A stretch of 64,000 nucleotides of DNA from Pyrrhoderma lamaoense. Its lineage: Eukaryota; Basidiomycota; Agaricomycetes; Hymenochaetales; Hymenochaetaceae. The notes under the pieces were generated by a model. The model made no database searches and was not told the DNA's origin. It worked only from the letters and a program-made list of their open reading frames with translations. The translations under genes were made by a program, and so were the position numbers. Where the stretch lies: assembly GCA_002794735.1 (NCBI GenBank), contig NBAZ01000001.1, positions 2,666,001 to 2,730,000 of the forward strand, read 5' to 3'. Shown here one piece after another: positions 49,750 through 61,763 of this stretch (position 1 is its first letter; the number at the start of each line of letters is the position of its first letter).

Positions 49750-51048
49750 ATGATGGCAATACTCTCATCTCCCCTTCAAATAATATCCTCAACGCCTATC
49801 ACGACTCGGTCTTTCACGGCAGCAACGATCTGTGTCTCTCTTCTGTATTATCTCTTACGATGGAATGACTCTCGGCCATACTCCACTCCGTACCTTACTC
49901 TTATACCAGGAAGCAGTCTATTCTATCCTTGGACTTTTGTGACAGCGGGTTTGGTAGAAGTTTCGGTTATAGAGGTATGTTTGTCATGTCACTAAATTTT
50001 TGGTAATGCTTAGCCTCTGAATTTTCCAGCTTATTTTCACTTTAATCTTTGTGCCCGTTTCTTTGCGCTACTTGGAACGTTTGTGGGGTGCCATTGAAAC
50101 GTTGAAATTCATTCTAGTTACAATCACCATCCCAAACATCATATCATTTGTTACCAATTGGCTCGAGTTTGCTGTTTTCAGGAACGCAGAAATATTCTTG
50201 TGAGTGCCAAATATACAATCTCGCAATAAGATGCGGAAAGTAATTGGAAGCTAGGTACGGTATGGAGTATCATGGACAAATGGCCCTCCAAACTGGTATT
50301 CTTGTTGCATTTACTCAGTTAATACCCGAACATCAAGTACAAGTGTTTGGAGTTCTCAAAGTGCGAGTCAAGCGACTTCCCATGGCTTATACGACGCTGT
50401 CATGTATTATGTGTGTTATTGGGTTTCAGTCACCCTGGATTATAATCCAGTTTGGTTGGCTTGTCTCCTGGGTATATCTTCGTTTCTACAAAAAGAACCG
50501 AGGCGATTCAGCCATGGATGACTCCTACGGCGATCGCAGTGAGACTTTTGCATTTGTGCACTGGTTTCCCCCCTTCATTCAGTACGTTCTTCCTTTTTAG
50601 GACAAAGTAAACTAGTGGTTGAATGACTACAGTACCCCAATCACGATGCTCGGAAACTTTGTGCATCCTCTTGCATTACGTTTTCACTTGATCCCTAGCT
50701 CGGGTGGTGATATTGAATCTGGTGGTTACTCTCAACTTCCTGGTGGTCCTCGTGCGGAAGCGGAGAGACGAAGGTATGCATTTATTCAGTGAAGCCAAGT
50801 AATTCACTAACTAGTACCTTAGGGCCCTTGCGTTGAAGGCTCTTGATCAGCGAGTTGCTTCGTCATTTACACCTAAAGAAACATCTCCTCAACCAGTAGA
50901 TTCGAGATCACCTTCATCATCAGTCAGTTCCCCTGAATCTGAACTGGGAAGACTAGCACCTCATGATCGCCATAAGAGCATAACAGAAGTAGACCTAGGT
51001 GTTACTGAAGTGGAGGGAAAAGGAAAAGGGAGGACCGATAGCAAATAG
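49750..51048 (+). CDS. TMEM115-like Golgi membrane protein (rhomboid-like)
   Basis: This is a multi-pass protein of the TMEM115/DUF1751 family, catalytically dead relatives of rhomboids that act in Golgi-to-ER traffic. The start MMAILSSPLQIISSTPITTR is followed by membrane segments in AATICVSLLYYLLRW, YPWTFVTAGLVEVSVIE, LIFTLIFVPVSLRYLERLWG and ILVTITIPNIISFVTNW. The family words YHGQMALQTGILVAFTQLIP, MCVIGFQSPWIIIQFGWLVS and RSETFAFVHWFPPFI also appear. No Ser-His dyad of active rhomboids is apparent. The hydrophilic tail (PSSSVSSPESELGRLAPHDR) ends GKGRTDSK. Introns near 49976-50030, 50200-50254, 50580-50635 and 50775-50820. Frame intact. Confidence 0.85.
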
Positions 51049-52229
51049 AACTTCCTAGAAGGTATACTCAGCTACAAAAGTTTCTGCTAGTCTATTATAT
51101 TCGCATTGTACATGTACGTCTTGTTACTTGCTCTTTAATTGGGTATGGGACTCGAGGTTCTTTCTATTTCATGTACTAGGATGATTTTTCAAATAATACT
51201 TAAGAGCATTTCCAACTTACAATGAACAACCGGAATTGTTAATCTGACCATCAATGATCATTTATGACTGATATTGAGGGCCTGTAAACGCATATGCATG
51301 ATACATGTGCAATTAATCTCGACTAAATATTTGAGAGTTCCAAACACTTGATCTATATAATTTTCTCTATTATTATGCTGCGAATTTTTTATCTCCTTTC
51401 GATTATCATGTCCCGAAGCTCTCTCGCGCCAAGTTTCGAAGACAATAACTACTGTAAACTCACGCATTGAAGGGGCCTTCAAGATGGTAGTTGCATATTC
51501 ATCTCAACGCAAGGTCATTATGTTTTGACATCTTGTAATGTTAAATATGGCTGTGACGGTTTGTACAATCACTCCAACCCACGAGCTGGTCCAACTGCTG
51601 CCACTCAACTCATAAAACGATGCCTCTCGGCTTACGGGCGCTACTTCTAATGGGTAGAACATCCCCTCTAATTCCACTCCTGTATATATTCATAATACAT
51701 TCTGAACTTCGTTGTGAGATTTGGTGACCTCCTCATCACTTGCATCGGTCCTGATACCCAGATCTTCTGTTACTTTCCAACTTCCACGTTTGTTGATGGT
51801 CATTAACAGGAGATTGAATCGTGCGATAGTGTTCTATGAGCGTATGGTGCTTCTAATGCGAATTATTCTTAAAGACTTGATGGTCCTACTTTGATGAAAA
51901 GAGGAAGACACGCTTTGCACTGTGAGCTATAGAATCCCTATGATACCCGTGGAGAAAACCCCAGTAGCTAAGAAACCTACTGACACAACCGGAGTAGTGA
52001 CGGGTAGTATACTTTATCGAACATTGTGCCTCCTAGTCATATTTCCTCAGTAACACATTTCAAGCCTTTTCCGCTTGTTTTCTTGATTATGTTGCTACTT
52101 TTTCTCGATCATCAACTAGCCACAATCGAGTCTGCTGAAAATACTATTTTAGATAGTCTTTAATTATATTCTTATGTAATCAAATACAATAAAGTAACAA
52201 AATACTTGCATGCTCCTAACTTTGAACTA
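51049..52229. other. Intergenic, 1.2 kb, no gene seen
   Basis: AT-rich; only short chance frames. It separates the TMEM115-like gene from COG1, which share direction. Confidence 0.5.
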
Positions 52230-55200
52230 ATGTCCGCTATTGCAGCCAATCCACTACAGCATCCTGCTGGAATATATAATACGGAGCATCGCCCAAAAAT
52301 CGATAGAAGTGCATCTTCAACAATCAATAAGGGTGTATCTACGTCTGCGGGTGGACGGAAGTTAACTGAAGATGTGCATGCTATGGATCCTGATGATATG
52401 TTTGCAAGGCATACAGTGTACGAAATGAAGTCTATTTTATACAGACTTAAGTGTGCCTTTCCTCGCTCTATAAATACGGGTTTATCCTCAACTAGTACCT
52501 CAGGTCAGACGTAGATGCTAAGCAGGAAGAGCTTCGACTTATGGTCGGGTACGTCGATACTCGTCTGCAACTTCACGAATGACCTAATGATAGAATAATA
52601 TCTTTAAAGAGAACGCTATAGAGATTTATTGCAGGCTTCGACAACTATCATTAACATGTCGCAGACATCAGACAGAGTGCTCAAAACTATCGAAAACATG
52701 AAAGACACGGTATCAATAGACCATACCTCGTCTTCCGATAGTGCATCCGGGAAGAGTGCCAACCCTGAAAGTCAGTAATTATAGTATCGTAGAAACTCCA
52801 GAAAACTAACTAAACATAAGACACTCAGCTACAGGTGCTACAATGCCTAGCAGCACACCTGAAACTTCTTTTAGATGCGCCGGAACACCTTTGGCGTCTT
52901 TTGGAAAGGAAATTATGCCTACATGCTGCGTGGCTCTTTCTACTAGCCCGAGTAGTTCACCGCTCACTGAGCAACGAAAACACAGAAGAAGGACAATCAT
53001 GGATACAAGAGGGTATCTTTGTCAAAGTGAGAACGGGATCTAAAATGCGATTTGTTGTGTTAACCTGTGATACAAAAGGAACGGTTCCCAATTATCCAAC
53101 GTCAATGGGAATCAATATCCCAGTTCAGATCACAAATCTCCCATAGGGCGACATTACTACTACGGGATCAAACTATGTCATCTCAAGTTAGAAATCCTGA
53201 TACATTGTAATATTTGAGACTGATAAACTTGCTTAGAATGTTTGCTCGTCGCTCCTTTCTTTACATCTTTTAGATTCTTTGCCTCTTTCTGAAGCCTTAG
53301 ATGTTTTTCTGAGGCAACGGACCAGAACATTACAAATACTCTATACATCCATCAATGAAACATGGGATAAGGACACCCAGGATGCCCCGGATAATCTTGA
53401 ACGAGGGAACGTCAGGAGTGTTTGGAATACTCTACGTTCAGTCTTGGATGTCATTATCGGGACAGTTGGAATCGCGAGACAGATTTTCCGAGAAACAAGT
53501 GATGGATCTCTGTCAATGATTGCACAGGTTCTATCATATACTCAAGATGAAACTCAGGCGAACACTTTACCCCCAGAGTTACAAATCTCTACTCAAGCTT
53601 TACTATCATCACTCCCGAATTCCAATCAGTTCCTAACTCTTCCTTCAGATATCAGATCATATAGACCTTATATTGACTTAGATTCTCCTTCTTCTTCGAT
53701 AGGACAGCCTTTCCTAAAATCGAGACTGCGAGACTGGTTCAGTAAAGAAAGCAATCATCTACAAGCAGCTGCAAAAACATGGTTATTGCGCTTAGATACT
53801 ATCAAACGTGTCTGGGAAGTCCGAACTGCTCTCCAGTGGAAGTCGACTTCCGATTCGCTGTTGGACATAGAAGATAAGGAGATACTACGCCAGCTTACTG
53901 ACGAGATATGTGGGAGCCGAGTTCGGGTACTTTGGGAAACAGCCTTAGAAAAAATCTCTAAAACTTTCAATGAGACACTACTCTCACTCTTGTTGAAAAT
54001 TAGTGAAGAGAAAGAAAATAGCAGCTACGGTTTGTTATCTTAATCTATCTTATCTCAATTTTCTACTGATTTCACCACTTTCGATTTCCAAAGATATCGC
54101 ACCTACACGATTTTTGCTTTCTGCTCCTCAACCCCCCTCCATCTCACAAGTATCCTTAAGTGTAACACTTGCACAATCTTCTTTCCAGCGTTTCAAGCTT
54201 GCAATAAAACATCGGATAGATGGGATTACTCCTTATTTGGAGAAACTTATGTCCGAAGCTGAAACTTCAGCGTCACGCTTGCAGAATGATCTAGATGCAA
54301 CCTTTTCGGATGAGTCAAGCAGGAAGTAAGTTTCTTTCATTCCTGCGCTTGCTGAGAATCATGAGCTTACGGTAGTAAAAGGAAATTCGAAGCGTCATAT
54401 GTAGAGTGTTCAGAAGATACCGTCAAGAATCTACTAGACACTGTTGAGAAATTGATTGAAGAAAATTCTAATTCAGGTTAGCTTTTCTAGCTACCTTTTC
54501 CCTTGATGTTCTGTGAACTTATTGAAGCACCTGCGCGAAAAGATGATCTTCTTCAACGTCTAGTATTCCTTGGGCGCGTCGCACAAAAACTATCTTTCTC
54601 GCCACTGATACACAGCCTTCGTTGTTCCGCATCCTTTTGTGACAGTAAGTCAATATCTTTCTCTCCTGTTAGTTATCTGGTATTCTGATATGTAATATGC
54701 TATAGATGCACATGTCAGAGCACGTAGCTTATACAATATCACTGTCGAGAAGTGTTCTTCGAGTATTGCACTCATTGCTTATAACAAATTGGCGGTGGAA
54801 AAATGCCCCAAAGAGTATACACGTAAGAGTCCTCACCATGGGATATTCTTTTGCGATTGTTCGCTGATAATCGAATAGGTCCCTTTCTTCCTTCAAACCC
54901 CTCTTCGAACATGATGGAAGCTCTACTCCTCTTAGTTGACACTGTTCAAAATTTCGGTTTATTCAAAGATCATGCTCATCGAGTGGCTATCGTTAGAGTT
55001 GTACTAGAGCGCTTTGCCAAAGAAATCAGAGAGTCCTTAGTCACCGCGGAGAGACCATTTACTATCCAATTCCTCTGGGATCTATATTTCCTGAGAACCA
55101 TCTGTGAAGACTGGGGCGACATGATGACCGAGGCCGTCACGTCCCTTAACCAAAGTATCTCAGTGTTGCAGGAGGTGTGTAGGAACTTGATTGATAGATA

Positions 55201-55480
55201 ACCCATGAGCACGTTCTGATAATAACTGGACAATTAGAATATCCCAAAAGATACCCAAGACACTTTCCCCAATTTAACAGAGGATCTCCAAACGAGCTCG
55301 TCTCGGGGCGTTCGTTCTGTACGTTTACTTCTTTCACCTTTGGTAGCTTCGGTAAAGCAGACCGGAAGACAACCGAACGCACCTGCCGAATTTAGTTCTG
55401 AGCGTGAAAATGCTACTTCAATGAATCTTGTCAAACCTTCCGCACGTTTCGGATCACTTTGGGTTGCAGCTTCCTCATAG
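52230..55480 (+). CDS. COG1: Conserved oligomeric Golgi complex subunit 1
   Basis: This is a tethering-complex subunit for retrograde vesicles at the Golgi. The start is the ATG of MSAIAANPLQHPAGIYNTEH. The Vps51-like N-terminal helix reads VYEMKSILYRLK, KQEELRLMVGERYRDLLQA and STTIINMSQTSDRVLKTIEN. Next come LAAHLKLLLDAPEHLWRLLE, AAWLFLLARVVHRSL and FPIIQRQWESISQFRSQISH, words typical of COG1. The long middle has LSEALDVFLRQRTRTLQILY and LRDWFSKESNHLQAAAKTWL. The end contains FTIQFLWDLYFLRTICEDWG and ARFGSLWVAASS. About ten introns, several very short. The junction at 53190-53276 does not stay in frame as written; a missing base or an unusual splice site there is possible. Without that point the gene reads through. 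Confidence 0.85.
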
Positions 55481-55597
55481 GGAAAAAATGATACCCATGG
55501 ACTTTTATTCATATTTTCTACATTAATCAATGCTAACTTACGTGTAATATGTTTTGGCATGTAACAATAATAACTGGGAGATATAGCATAAACATTT

Positions 55598-57505
55598 CTA
55601 ACTCATGGCCGCTTGTTGTTCTTCCCAAACCTAGAATGAGGATGTCCAGTCAGTTTGGACACATAACGATGTGGAAATTCTACGAAGGGCACGAACCTCA
55701 AAGAATCTTCTCCTATCGGAGATCCTCACTCCACGACAGCCCGTAAGGTTCAGTTTTGAGAGCTTCGGGCATGAAAGGATGATCTCAAATAAGTTGTCCG
55801 CTAGAAATGGTAAGTCCCCAACAGAACTATGCATGACGTAAGGAGAACGAACCTGATATCCGTGTATCAGCCACCTCAAGTATTTCAAGGTCCTTACAAC
55901 TGGATATCCACGGAACACAATTATGGTCAATTAACGTCTTATTCAATATTAAAGTCTTCAGGGAACATTCATCTTCCTGTTCTCCCGGCATAAGTCCCGA
56001 TAGGTCTTCTGATCGCAGTCCGATTCCAGATAGATTCAAGGTCTTGAAAAAACAAGCTCAGTCATTGATTATATCTCAATATATTGACCGCATACTTGAC
56101 ACCTTCTCCCAACATGTCGAATAAAATAACTTAGAGAGCTATTGAATTTCTTTAGGGCCCCTAATTTCTGGTTCTGGACGAGATTCACCGATTCAATCGA
56201 TTTACAGACTTGTAAGGCATCAGTCAATGCTCGTAAAGCATCGTCATTGAATGTCATGTCTGAACTGGTCGTGAAAGCAGTACTGGTAGCAGCTTTGACG
56301 CCCATTGCTCCAATATTCAGTATTTTTAAGTTCGGAAGCTGAGCCACAATCTCGACCAGATCCTTATTTGAAATGAATGTAGATGTGAGAGATAATTTTA
56401 CAAGAGGAGGAGTATTTAAATTTGACATAATTGGATTACGTTTCACGGAAGTGAAAGAGATATCAAGGCGTTGTATTAGGGGGCATCGTTGGAGAAAAGG
56501 GGCAACAGAGCTTTCCGAGATTGTATTATGGCGCAATTTCAGTGACTTCAGATTCTGAAGTGGCTTAATATCCCAAGTATCGCATTCATCTTTTATCATA
56601 GCAAATAATCTATTTACTGTGGCATCAGACTGACGGTTCACGTAGTCAATACACATTCAGAGTAAACACGTGAAGAAACATACGAAATTTCGAATATTGG
56701 CTAATTTGAGAACCTCGAGCCTATGACATGACTTGAACAGTGGCAAGAGCGACATTGAAGTGATACTAGTCGAACTGAGATTCACTTTTGACAAGTAAGG
56801 GCACGTTTTAGCCAGGCCTCGGCCGTTAAATGTCCAACCTTAGAGCAATTCCTAAAGTACGCTGTTTTCTGAGTCTGAGAACTACTAAGAAAGTTTACTC
56901 GTTAAGACATACCTCAGTACAACCGTTTCGAGGAGAGGCAAGGAAGATATAAGTCTAGAATAGTCCTTATCAGAGAATTTGGTGAAGTCTAGGAGTTCCA
57001 ATGAACGCAGTTCAGTCTTCATGAACCGTGATATCGCCGACAGAGTATTAGAAGTGACTCCCGCCAGCTCACCACTGAGAGATATACTGGAACCTTTAAG
57101 AAAGTACTTTGGTTTAAAGTTAAAATCTGAAGGACTAACAGCAATCCTAATGCTCACAACAGATATCACTTCATGGCGTAGTCTACTCGGATGACTACTC
57201 TTTAATGAATTGAACAAAATTTGTAAGGTAGAGATAGGAACGAGAGACAATTTCTCCTTTGTATGTTTCCAAGAGTCCTCATCTGATAGCTTCACAAAGT
57301 TTTCTGAGAATACTCGAATACATAATGTTGTCAACGAAGGAAACTGGGAAATACTAGTTTTCCGTTCAGATAAGGATGATGATATGTTAGTGTTGTCAGT
57401 CAATGAGCGTTCATCATCCGCGGAAGGTGCTCCAATAACGATTTTTGCTCTCTTCTTGGATGGCGACTGAGACTTGGCCTCTGTGGTTCCTCGACGTTTG
57501 GGCAT
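55598..57505 (-). CDS. Leucine-rich-repeat protein, RNI-like
   Basis: This is a protein of degenerate leucine-rich repeats of the ribonuclease-inhibitor type. The N-terminus is hydrophilic with a nuclear-import-like patch (MPKRRGTTEAKSQSPSKKRA). Repeats include LRSLELLDFTKFSD, LQNLKSLKLRHNTISESSVA, LIQRLDISFTSVKRNP, LVKLSLTSTFISNKDLVEI, LPNLKILNIGAMGVKA and LSKLNLTGCRGVRISDRRRF. The last exon reads VWEEQQAAMS. About eight introns. No F-box was recognised. It could act as a scaffold; the partner is unknown. It lies tail to tail with COG1, 117 bases apart. Confidence 0.65.
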
Positions 57506-57737
57506 CGGGAACTGGTAAGTACCTTACTAACCTATATATTTTTAGATTTACTTTTTATAGCAATAAGCCATGAACCACTGATTACGTAAAACATATGCTT
57601 ATTAACATTGTCCCAGTTCATTCTGAAGAATCCTTGTTACATATTGGACTGATACAATTGCCACTGACTCTTCTGCAATACAATCAAAAAATCCAATTGT
57701 TCAGCACCTCGATTGAATAATCGTACTGTCAAAAATG

Positions 57738-59003
57738 TCAGAAGCTACTTGCTGCCTCCAAATCATCTGCATTCAACCAATCAGCTCCATCATTGAGTAA
57801 TTCATGCCAAACATTATCCCGAGCAAAAATAGGCCAACCAGGTGTATCGAAAAAACGTGCGCGGATTCCTCGCGCATGGGCATCTTCAACTAATTTCAAG
57901 ATTGTAGATCGTTGGTTATCAGTGATATTTGTGATCCCATTCCACCCCACGACATCTCCATAGTCGCAGCTCGCAATAGGAGAGAGTGAAATATCCCAAG
58001 TTGTATTCAAAGTCGAATTAGTGAGCTGGTCTAAAGGTGCATCGAAAAAGAAGTCCCGGGGGAGAGGCTTTTAATTAGATCCAACGGAGATCCTCCTGTA
58101 CCAACGACAACCAGTGGTCTCAAAGAGAATGTCCCATTTACAAAAGTAGATAAGAACCCCTTTGAACGAAGAGGTTCTAAGGATGAAAGAATAGCGGGGA
58201 GCGCCCTAAAGCAGTATTGGTTAGATTTCAAATCTTAAATCTAAATTTAAAAAAAAAGAACTGAATAAACTCACTCATCACCATTAGTCTTGACGTCCAC
58301 TAGAAGCTGCAAAGGGATGTCCCCAGCCATGTCGAAAACACCACTATTTGGGATTAAATTTGAGTAAGAATTATCACCAGGTTCATTAGTCATTTCCTCC
58401 ACATACTTTAAAGTTGTTTGATTTTGAGTGAATTGGCTCTTGGGGTTTTGTCCTTCAATGATTTTGACTAAAGGTTCCACATACAAAGAATCGAATGTCC
58501 TAGACTCGGTCAGCGCAGCCAGTTCATGGCCAACCTTTGGTTTCATTTTTATTTTTGGGAAATAAATTAATCTTGCATAGTTGATCAGCTGTATGACCTT
58601 CACTTACGAATAGTGTTCCATTAATAAACCACACATCAGCTTCCACACTCGCAACACCGAAACTTAATGCAGTTAGTAGTGGCACATCGCGCCAATCTTA
58701 GCAAAGACCTAGTCAATGAGGTTTATGGGGACTGACAATAAAAAATGCTTACAATCATTGTGTGAGTGAATTGGTTTTGGCTTATTTAGTATTGCCCAAT
58801 TTTTAGGAACTTCGGCTGATTAGATCTTGCAATTGTACACTCACCACTATGTTTTGCGTGAATTGGGTGGGATACCGTAACAATGATGAATTGGAGTCTT
58901 CCAAGAAAGCTATCTGTGTATCTATTCCAGGTTTCCCAGAAGAAGTGCCAGAGAACAATAAGACTACTAGAACAGTAAAAAGTGTACAGGCGTATGCTTT
59001 CAT
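57738..59003 (-). CDS. Secreted PLC-like phosphodiesterase, AIM6-like
   Basis: This is a TIM-barrel protein of the fungal AIM6 family, related to glycerophosphodiester phosphodiesterases; substrate unknown. The start MKAYACTLFTVLVVLLFSG is a signal peptide or membrane anchor. The catalytic-type motif PIHSHND and the metal-ligand-like VEADVWFINGTLF are both present. GHELAALTESRTFDSLYVEP, LQLLVDVKTNGDE, RPLVVVGTGGSPLDLI and FFDTPGWPIFARDNVWHELL follow, ending LEAASSF. One base seems missing near 58058-58072 (between SPLDLIK and RDFFFDAPLDQL), where a T run and a G run lie; error is likely. About four introns. Confidence 0.8.
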
Positions 59004-60362
59004 TGTTTGAGAATTTAATGAGATAGTAGATGTCAACTTCGCGGTCAACTGGAAAGCAAGTTATACCCCCCGCCCTCCTTTCCTCTCATGATATCTCAAG
59101 CGAATACTGATGTTATATCATGAGTAAAATCAGAAGTGTGATTGATCACACGTGCGCCGACAAAGATGTGTTGATATTTAGGACATCTTCATGATTATAT
59201 CTAGTGATTGAAGGTGTCAACACAAAGCAAGAGTCAAGCCGGGCCATATAAATCACGTTATTTATATAGAATCTCTCTGTAGCATGCGTATACAATGATA
59301 CATTGATAGACCATTCATCCCTGGGTCCATTATTGGTGGCGCCCTTTACAGTTCATGCCATCTCATGTGAGTATAGACTAAAATAGCACTTCATATCACT
59401 TATTAAAAATGCCGAGTTCAATAGAGATAGAGCATGAGAAGACGTATCTAATTTGAAACTTGTGGTACCTTTTATAGAGCACAAAAGGACCTAGAATCAA
59501 AGCGCTAGCTTTGTTCTAAAACCGACAGTCAAAAAAGAGAGAATAATACCAAAGAAATTTTTAAAACAGTCATTTTATCGCTATGGCGAGTCTAACAATG
59601 TTGTCAGCGAGTTCGCACAATGGTTGGACAGAACGAGGCCGAAGATTTTGTTGTCAATCCGGTAAGCGGTTGTAGATCACCGATGAGAGGGGTCGTCTGA
59701 CTACTCACGAGGGGTCTTCGAGGGCTAACATTTTTTGTCTACGAGCAGAGAGAGCTATTTAAGAGGTGACGGAGTGTGGGAGTTGTTGTCGGTGAATGGA
59801 CTGTGTTACTATCCGTATTGAAGGAGTTCATAGTACATGCACTAAATAGCGCCGGGCCATGTTCAAGCTCGGTTGTCGAGCGAGTAAAGGAGGTTACCTA
59901 AGTCGGCTAGGAGGCTATTATTCTGTAAGAAGCATTCTATGAAGGCACCACATCATCAAACTTATGCTTGTCCAGGTGTAATATATGGGAATTTGTATGA
60001 AGTGCTCCGGAATTGGGATGTCGCCAAAGGGACTAGGTATTACTGTTGTCACCTTGAGCACCGCAGAACAATAGGCCACAAGATTCCCATATGTCACTGC
60101 ACAATTTCTTTTAGTCACGATCACCGCCTTACAATGGTTCGGAAACCGTGTTTAATGAGAACAGAAAGCAGCCATTAAGCTCACTCTATTCTCTTTCCCG
60201 AGGCGTTCAGTACAAAGTATCCATCTATAAAAGCCGTCGAAGACGCTGCTTCTCATCCCCTTTCAAGCTTCGTCGGGCCGTGTACTTGATTCCCGAAACT
60301 CATTTAACTATAACTCACTTTAACTCTTTCCCTCTCACACTTTCCTCTCCTTCGACTTTACG
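59004..60362. other. Intergenic, 1.36 kb, no gene seen
   Basis: No frame with family resemblance. The last 100 bases are the CT-rich leader and promoter of the small gene at 60363. Confidence 0.5.
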
Positions 60363-60802
60363 ATGCCTTCCATATCTCAGTCGTATGAAGTCATATTAGA
60401 TTTTACAAACGACACTCTTGACTCTGCGACTCTCCAATTACTAAGAGACTATGGTCGACCTTCAAATCGGATAATCCTTCTCAATCCTGGAGAAACTATG
60501 TCCCTCGTGCTGGCCGCTGGAGATACCTACAAATATACTCTGAAAACAAAGTCGAAGGTTGTGAATGTAACGTTAGTATCTGAATATGTATGAAGGTCAA
60601 TTGCTAACATTTTCTCCATATTATCTGCTAAAGTGCTCGCGCTTGGAGAGACGTGGAGTGTGGGCTCTCTCAACTTTTTCATCCAGGTTCTTCGGCTTGG
60701 CCGCCTCGTGTCGTATCTGCAAGGACGCCAGTAAACGGCATTACAGTTGATCGTCACTTTCGAGAAACCAGGTTCTGTATATTCGATTATAATGATCCCT
60801 AG
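60363..60802 (+). CDS. Small hypothetical protein
   Basis: The start MPSISQSYEVILDFTNDTLD is followed by RIILLNPGETMSLVLAAGDT and KSKVVNVT. An intron (about 60568-60634, donor GTTAGT, branch-like TGCTAAC) joins it to ARAWRDVECGLSQLFHPGSS and TPVNGITVDRHFRETR. Without a further intron it ends FCIFDYNDP at 60802, about 124 residues; splicing at a later site would give another short tail. It has no signal peptide or membrane segment. I do not recognise a named family. The CT-rich leader upstream is typical of expressed genes. Confidence 0.5.
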
Positions 60803-61763
60803 TTTTCAAAACTACCAAGCACAGCTGCGGTGAGTGCGGCCAAGGAGGCAAGACTGCATGTAGTAATCACAATTATTAAATTTGACTGCGTTTTCTTAGA
60901 TTATTTATCCTCGTTACCCAAGATACCCGTGTCTGGCTTTCCCCTAGCCAATTTCACCCCCTGCTCATTTTACAACTGACCAATCACTAAAAAAGATTAA
61001 TTTCTTCGTTTTCTCTTCGTGTATATTTTAAGACCCCCATTGGAGAAACGAACTACCCGTGTTTACTTTTAACGCAAGAGACCGGAGGATGTACAGGATA
61101 CAGTGGCTGCGAACTTGGATCACGCGATTAGATCCTGTGAAGGAGGACAGGGGAACAGGATCGAAAGTAGAAGGAGCCTCCTTATTGAAAGATTCAGCTT
61201 CTTGGGTTTCTCGGACTGATGTTATCTTCCGTCTTTTATCCGCATGTGAATACAGATGATCATAGTTCTCTGCGTCTGTCAGCTATAATATGTCGTTTCT
61301 TGCGACGTCGAGTGGGAGAACAGAGTAGGACGAAGAAGGGATTGTTACCGCATGTACTGGGCATGCCCACAGCTTTAGAGTAGGCAGGTCGTCTCGTCAT
61401 CAGGGGCAGTCCTCTGTTTTTGGCTCCTTTAAGGATGTGTAGGAACATTGTTTTGTTTACACGAGCTTCTGGTGCGGCAGGGTACACGAGGATTCCGCGT
61501 TGTAAACGCGTTTTCCTAGACTTTGTAGCAATGCTTAGGCTTTCAAGCCCGACTGCGCAATATCTATACACACTATCTAACAGCCCCACCTTTCTTCAAC
61601 CAGACTCTCATGCGGCCGCTCTTCATCTTCAAGTAGTCCAACAAAAGCTTGCGTACTTGTATACAAGCTTATATTCAGATAAACTCCTTATACAATATGG
61701 TTATATAAATTGTCTTTACGACTTCGCCAAATTTAATAAGTTATACATGTTAGCTTCTCATAT
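60803..61763. other. Intergenic, no gene supported
   Basis: Short open frames at 61059-61259 and 61420-61767 lack splice context and family resemblance. The right end holds the 3' untranslated part of the dehydrogenase gene. Confidence 0.45.

Noticed and set aside
61059..61259. 66-codon open frame
   Set aside because: No conserved words or splice partners; left as intergenic.
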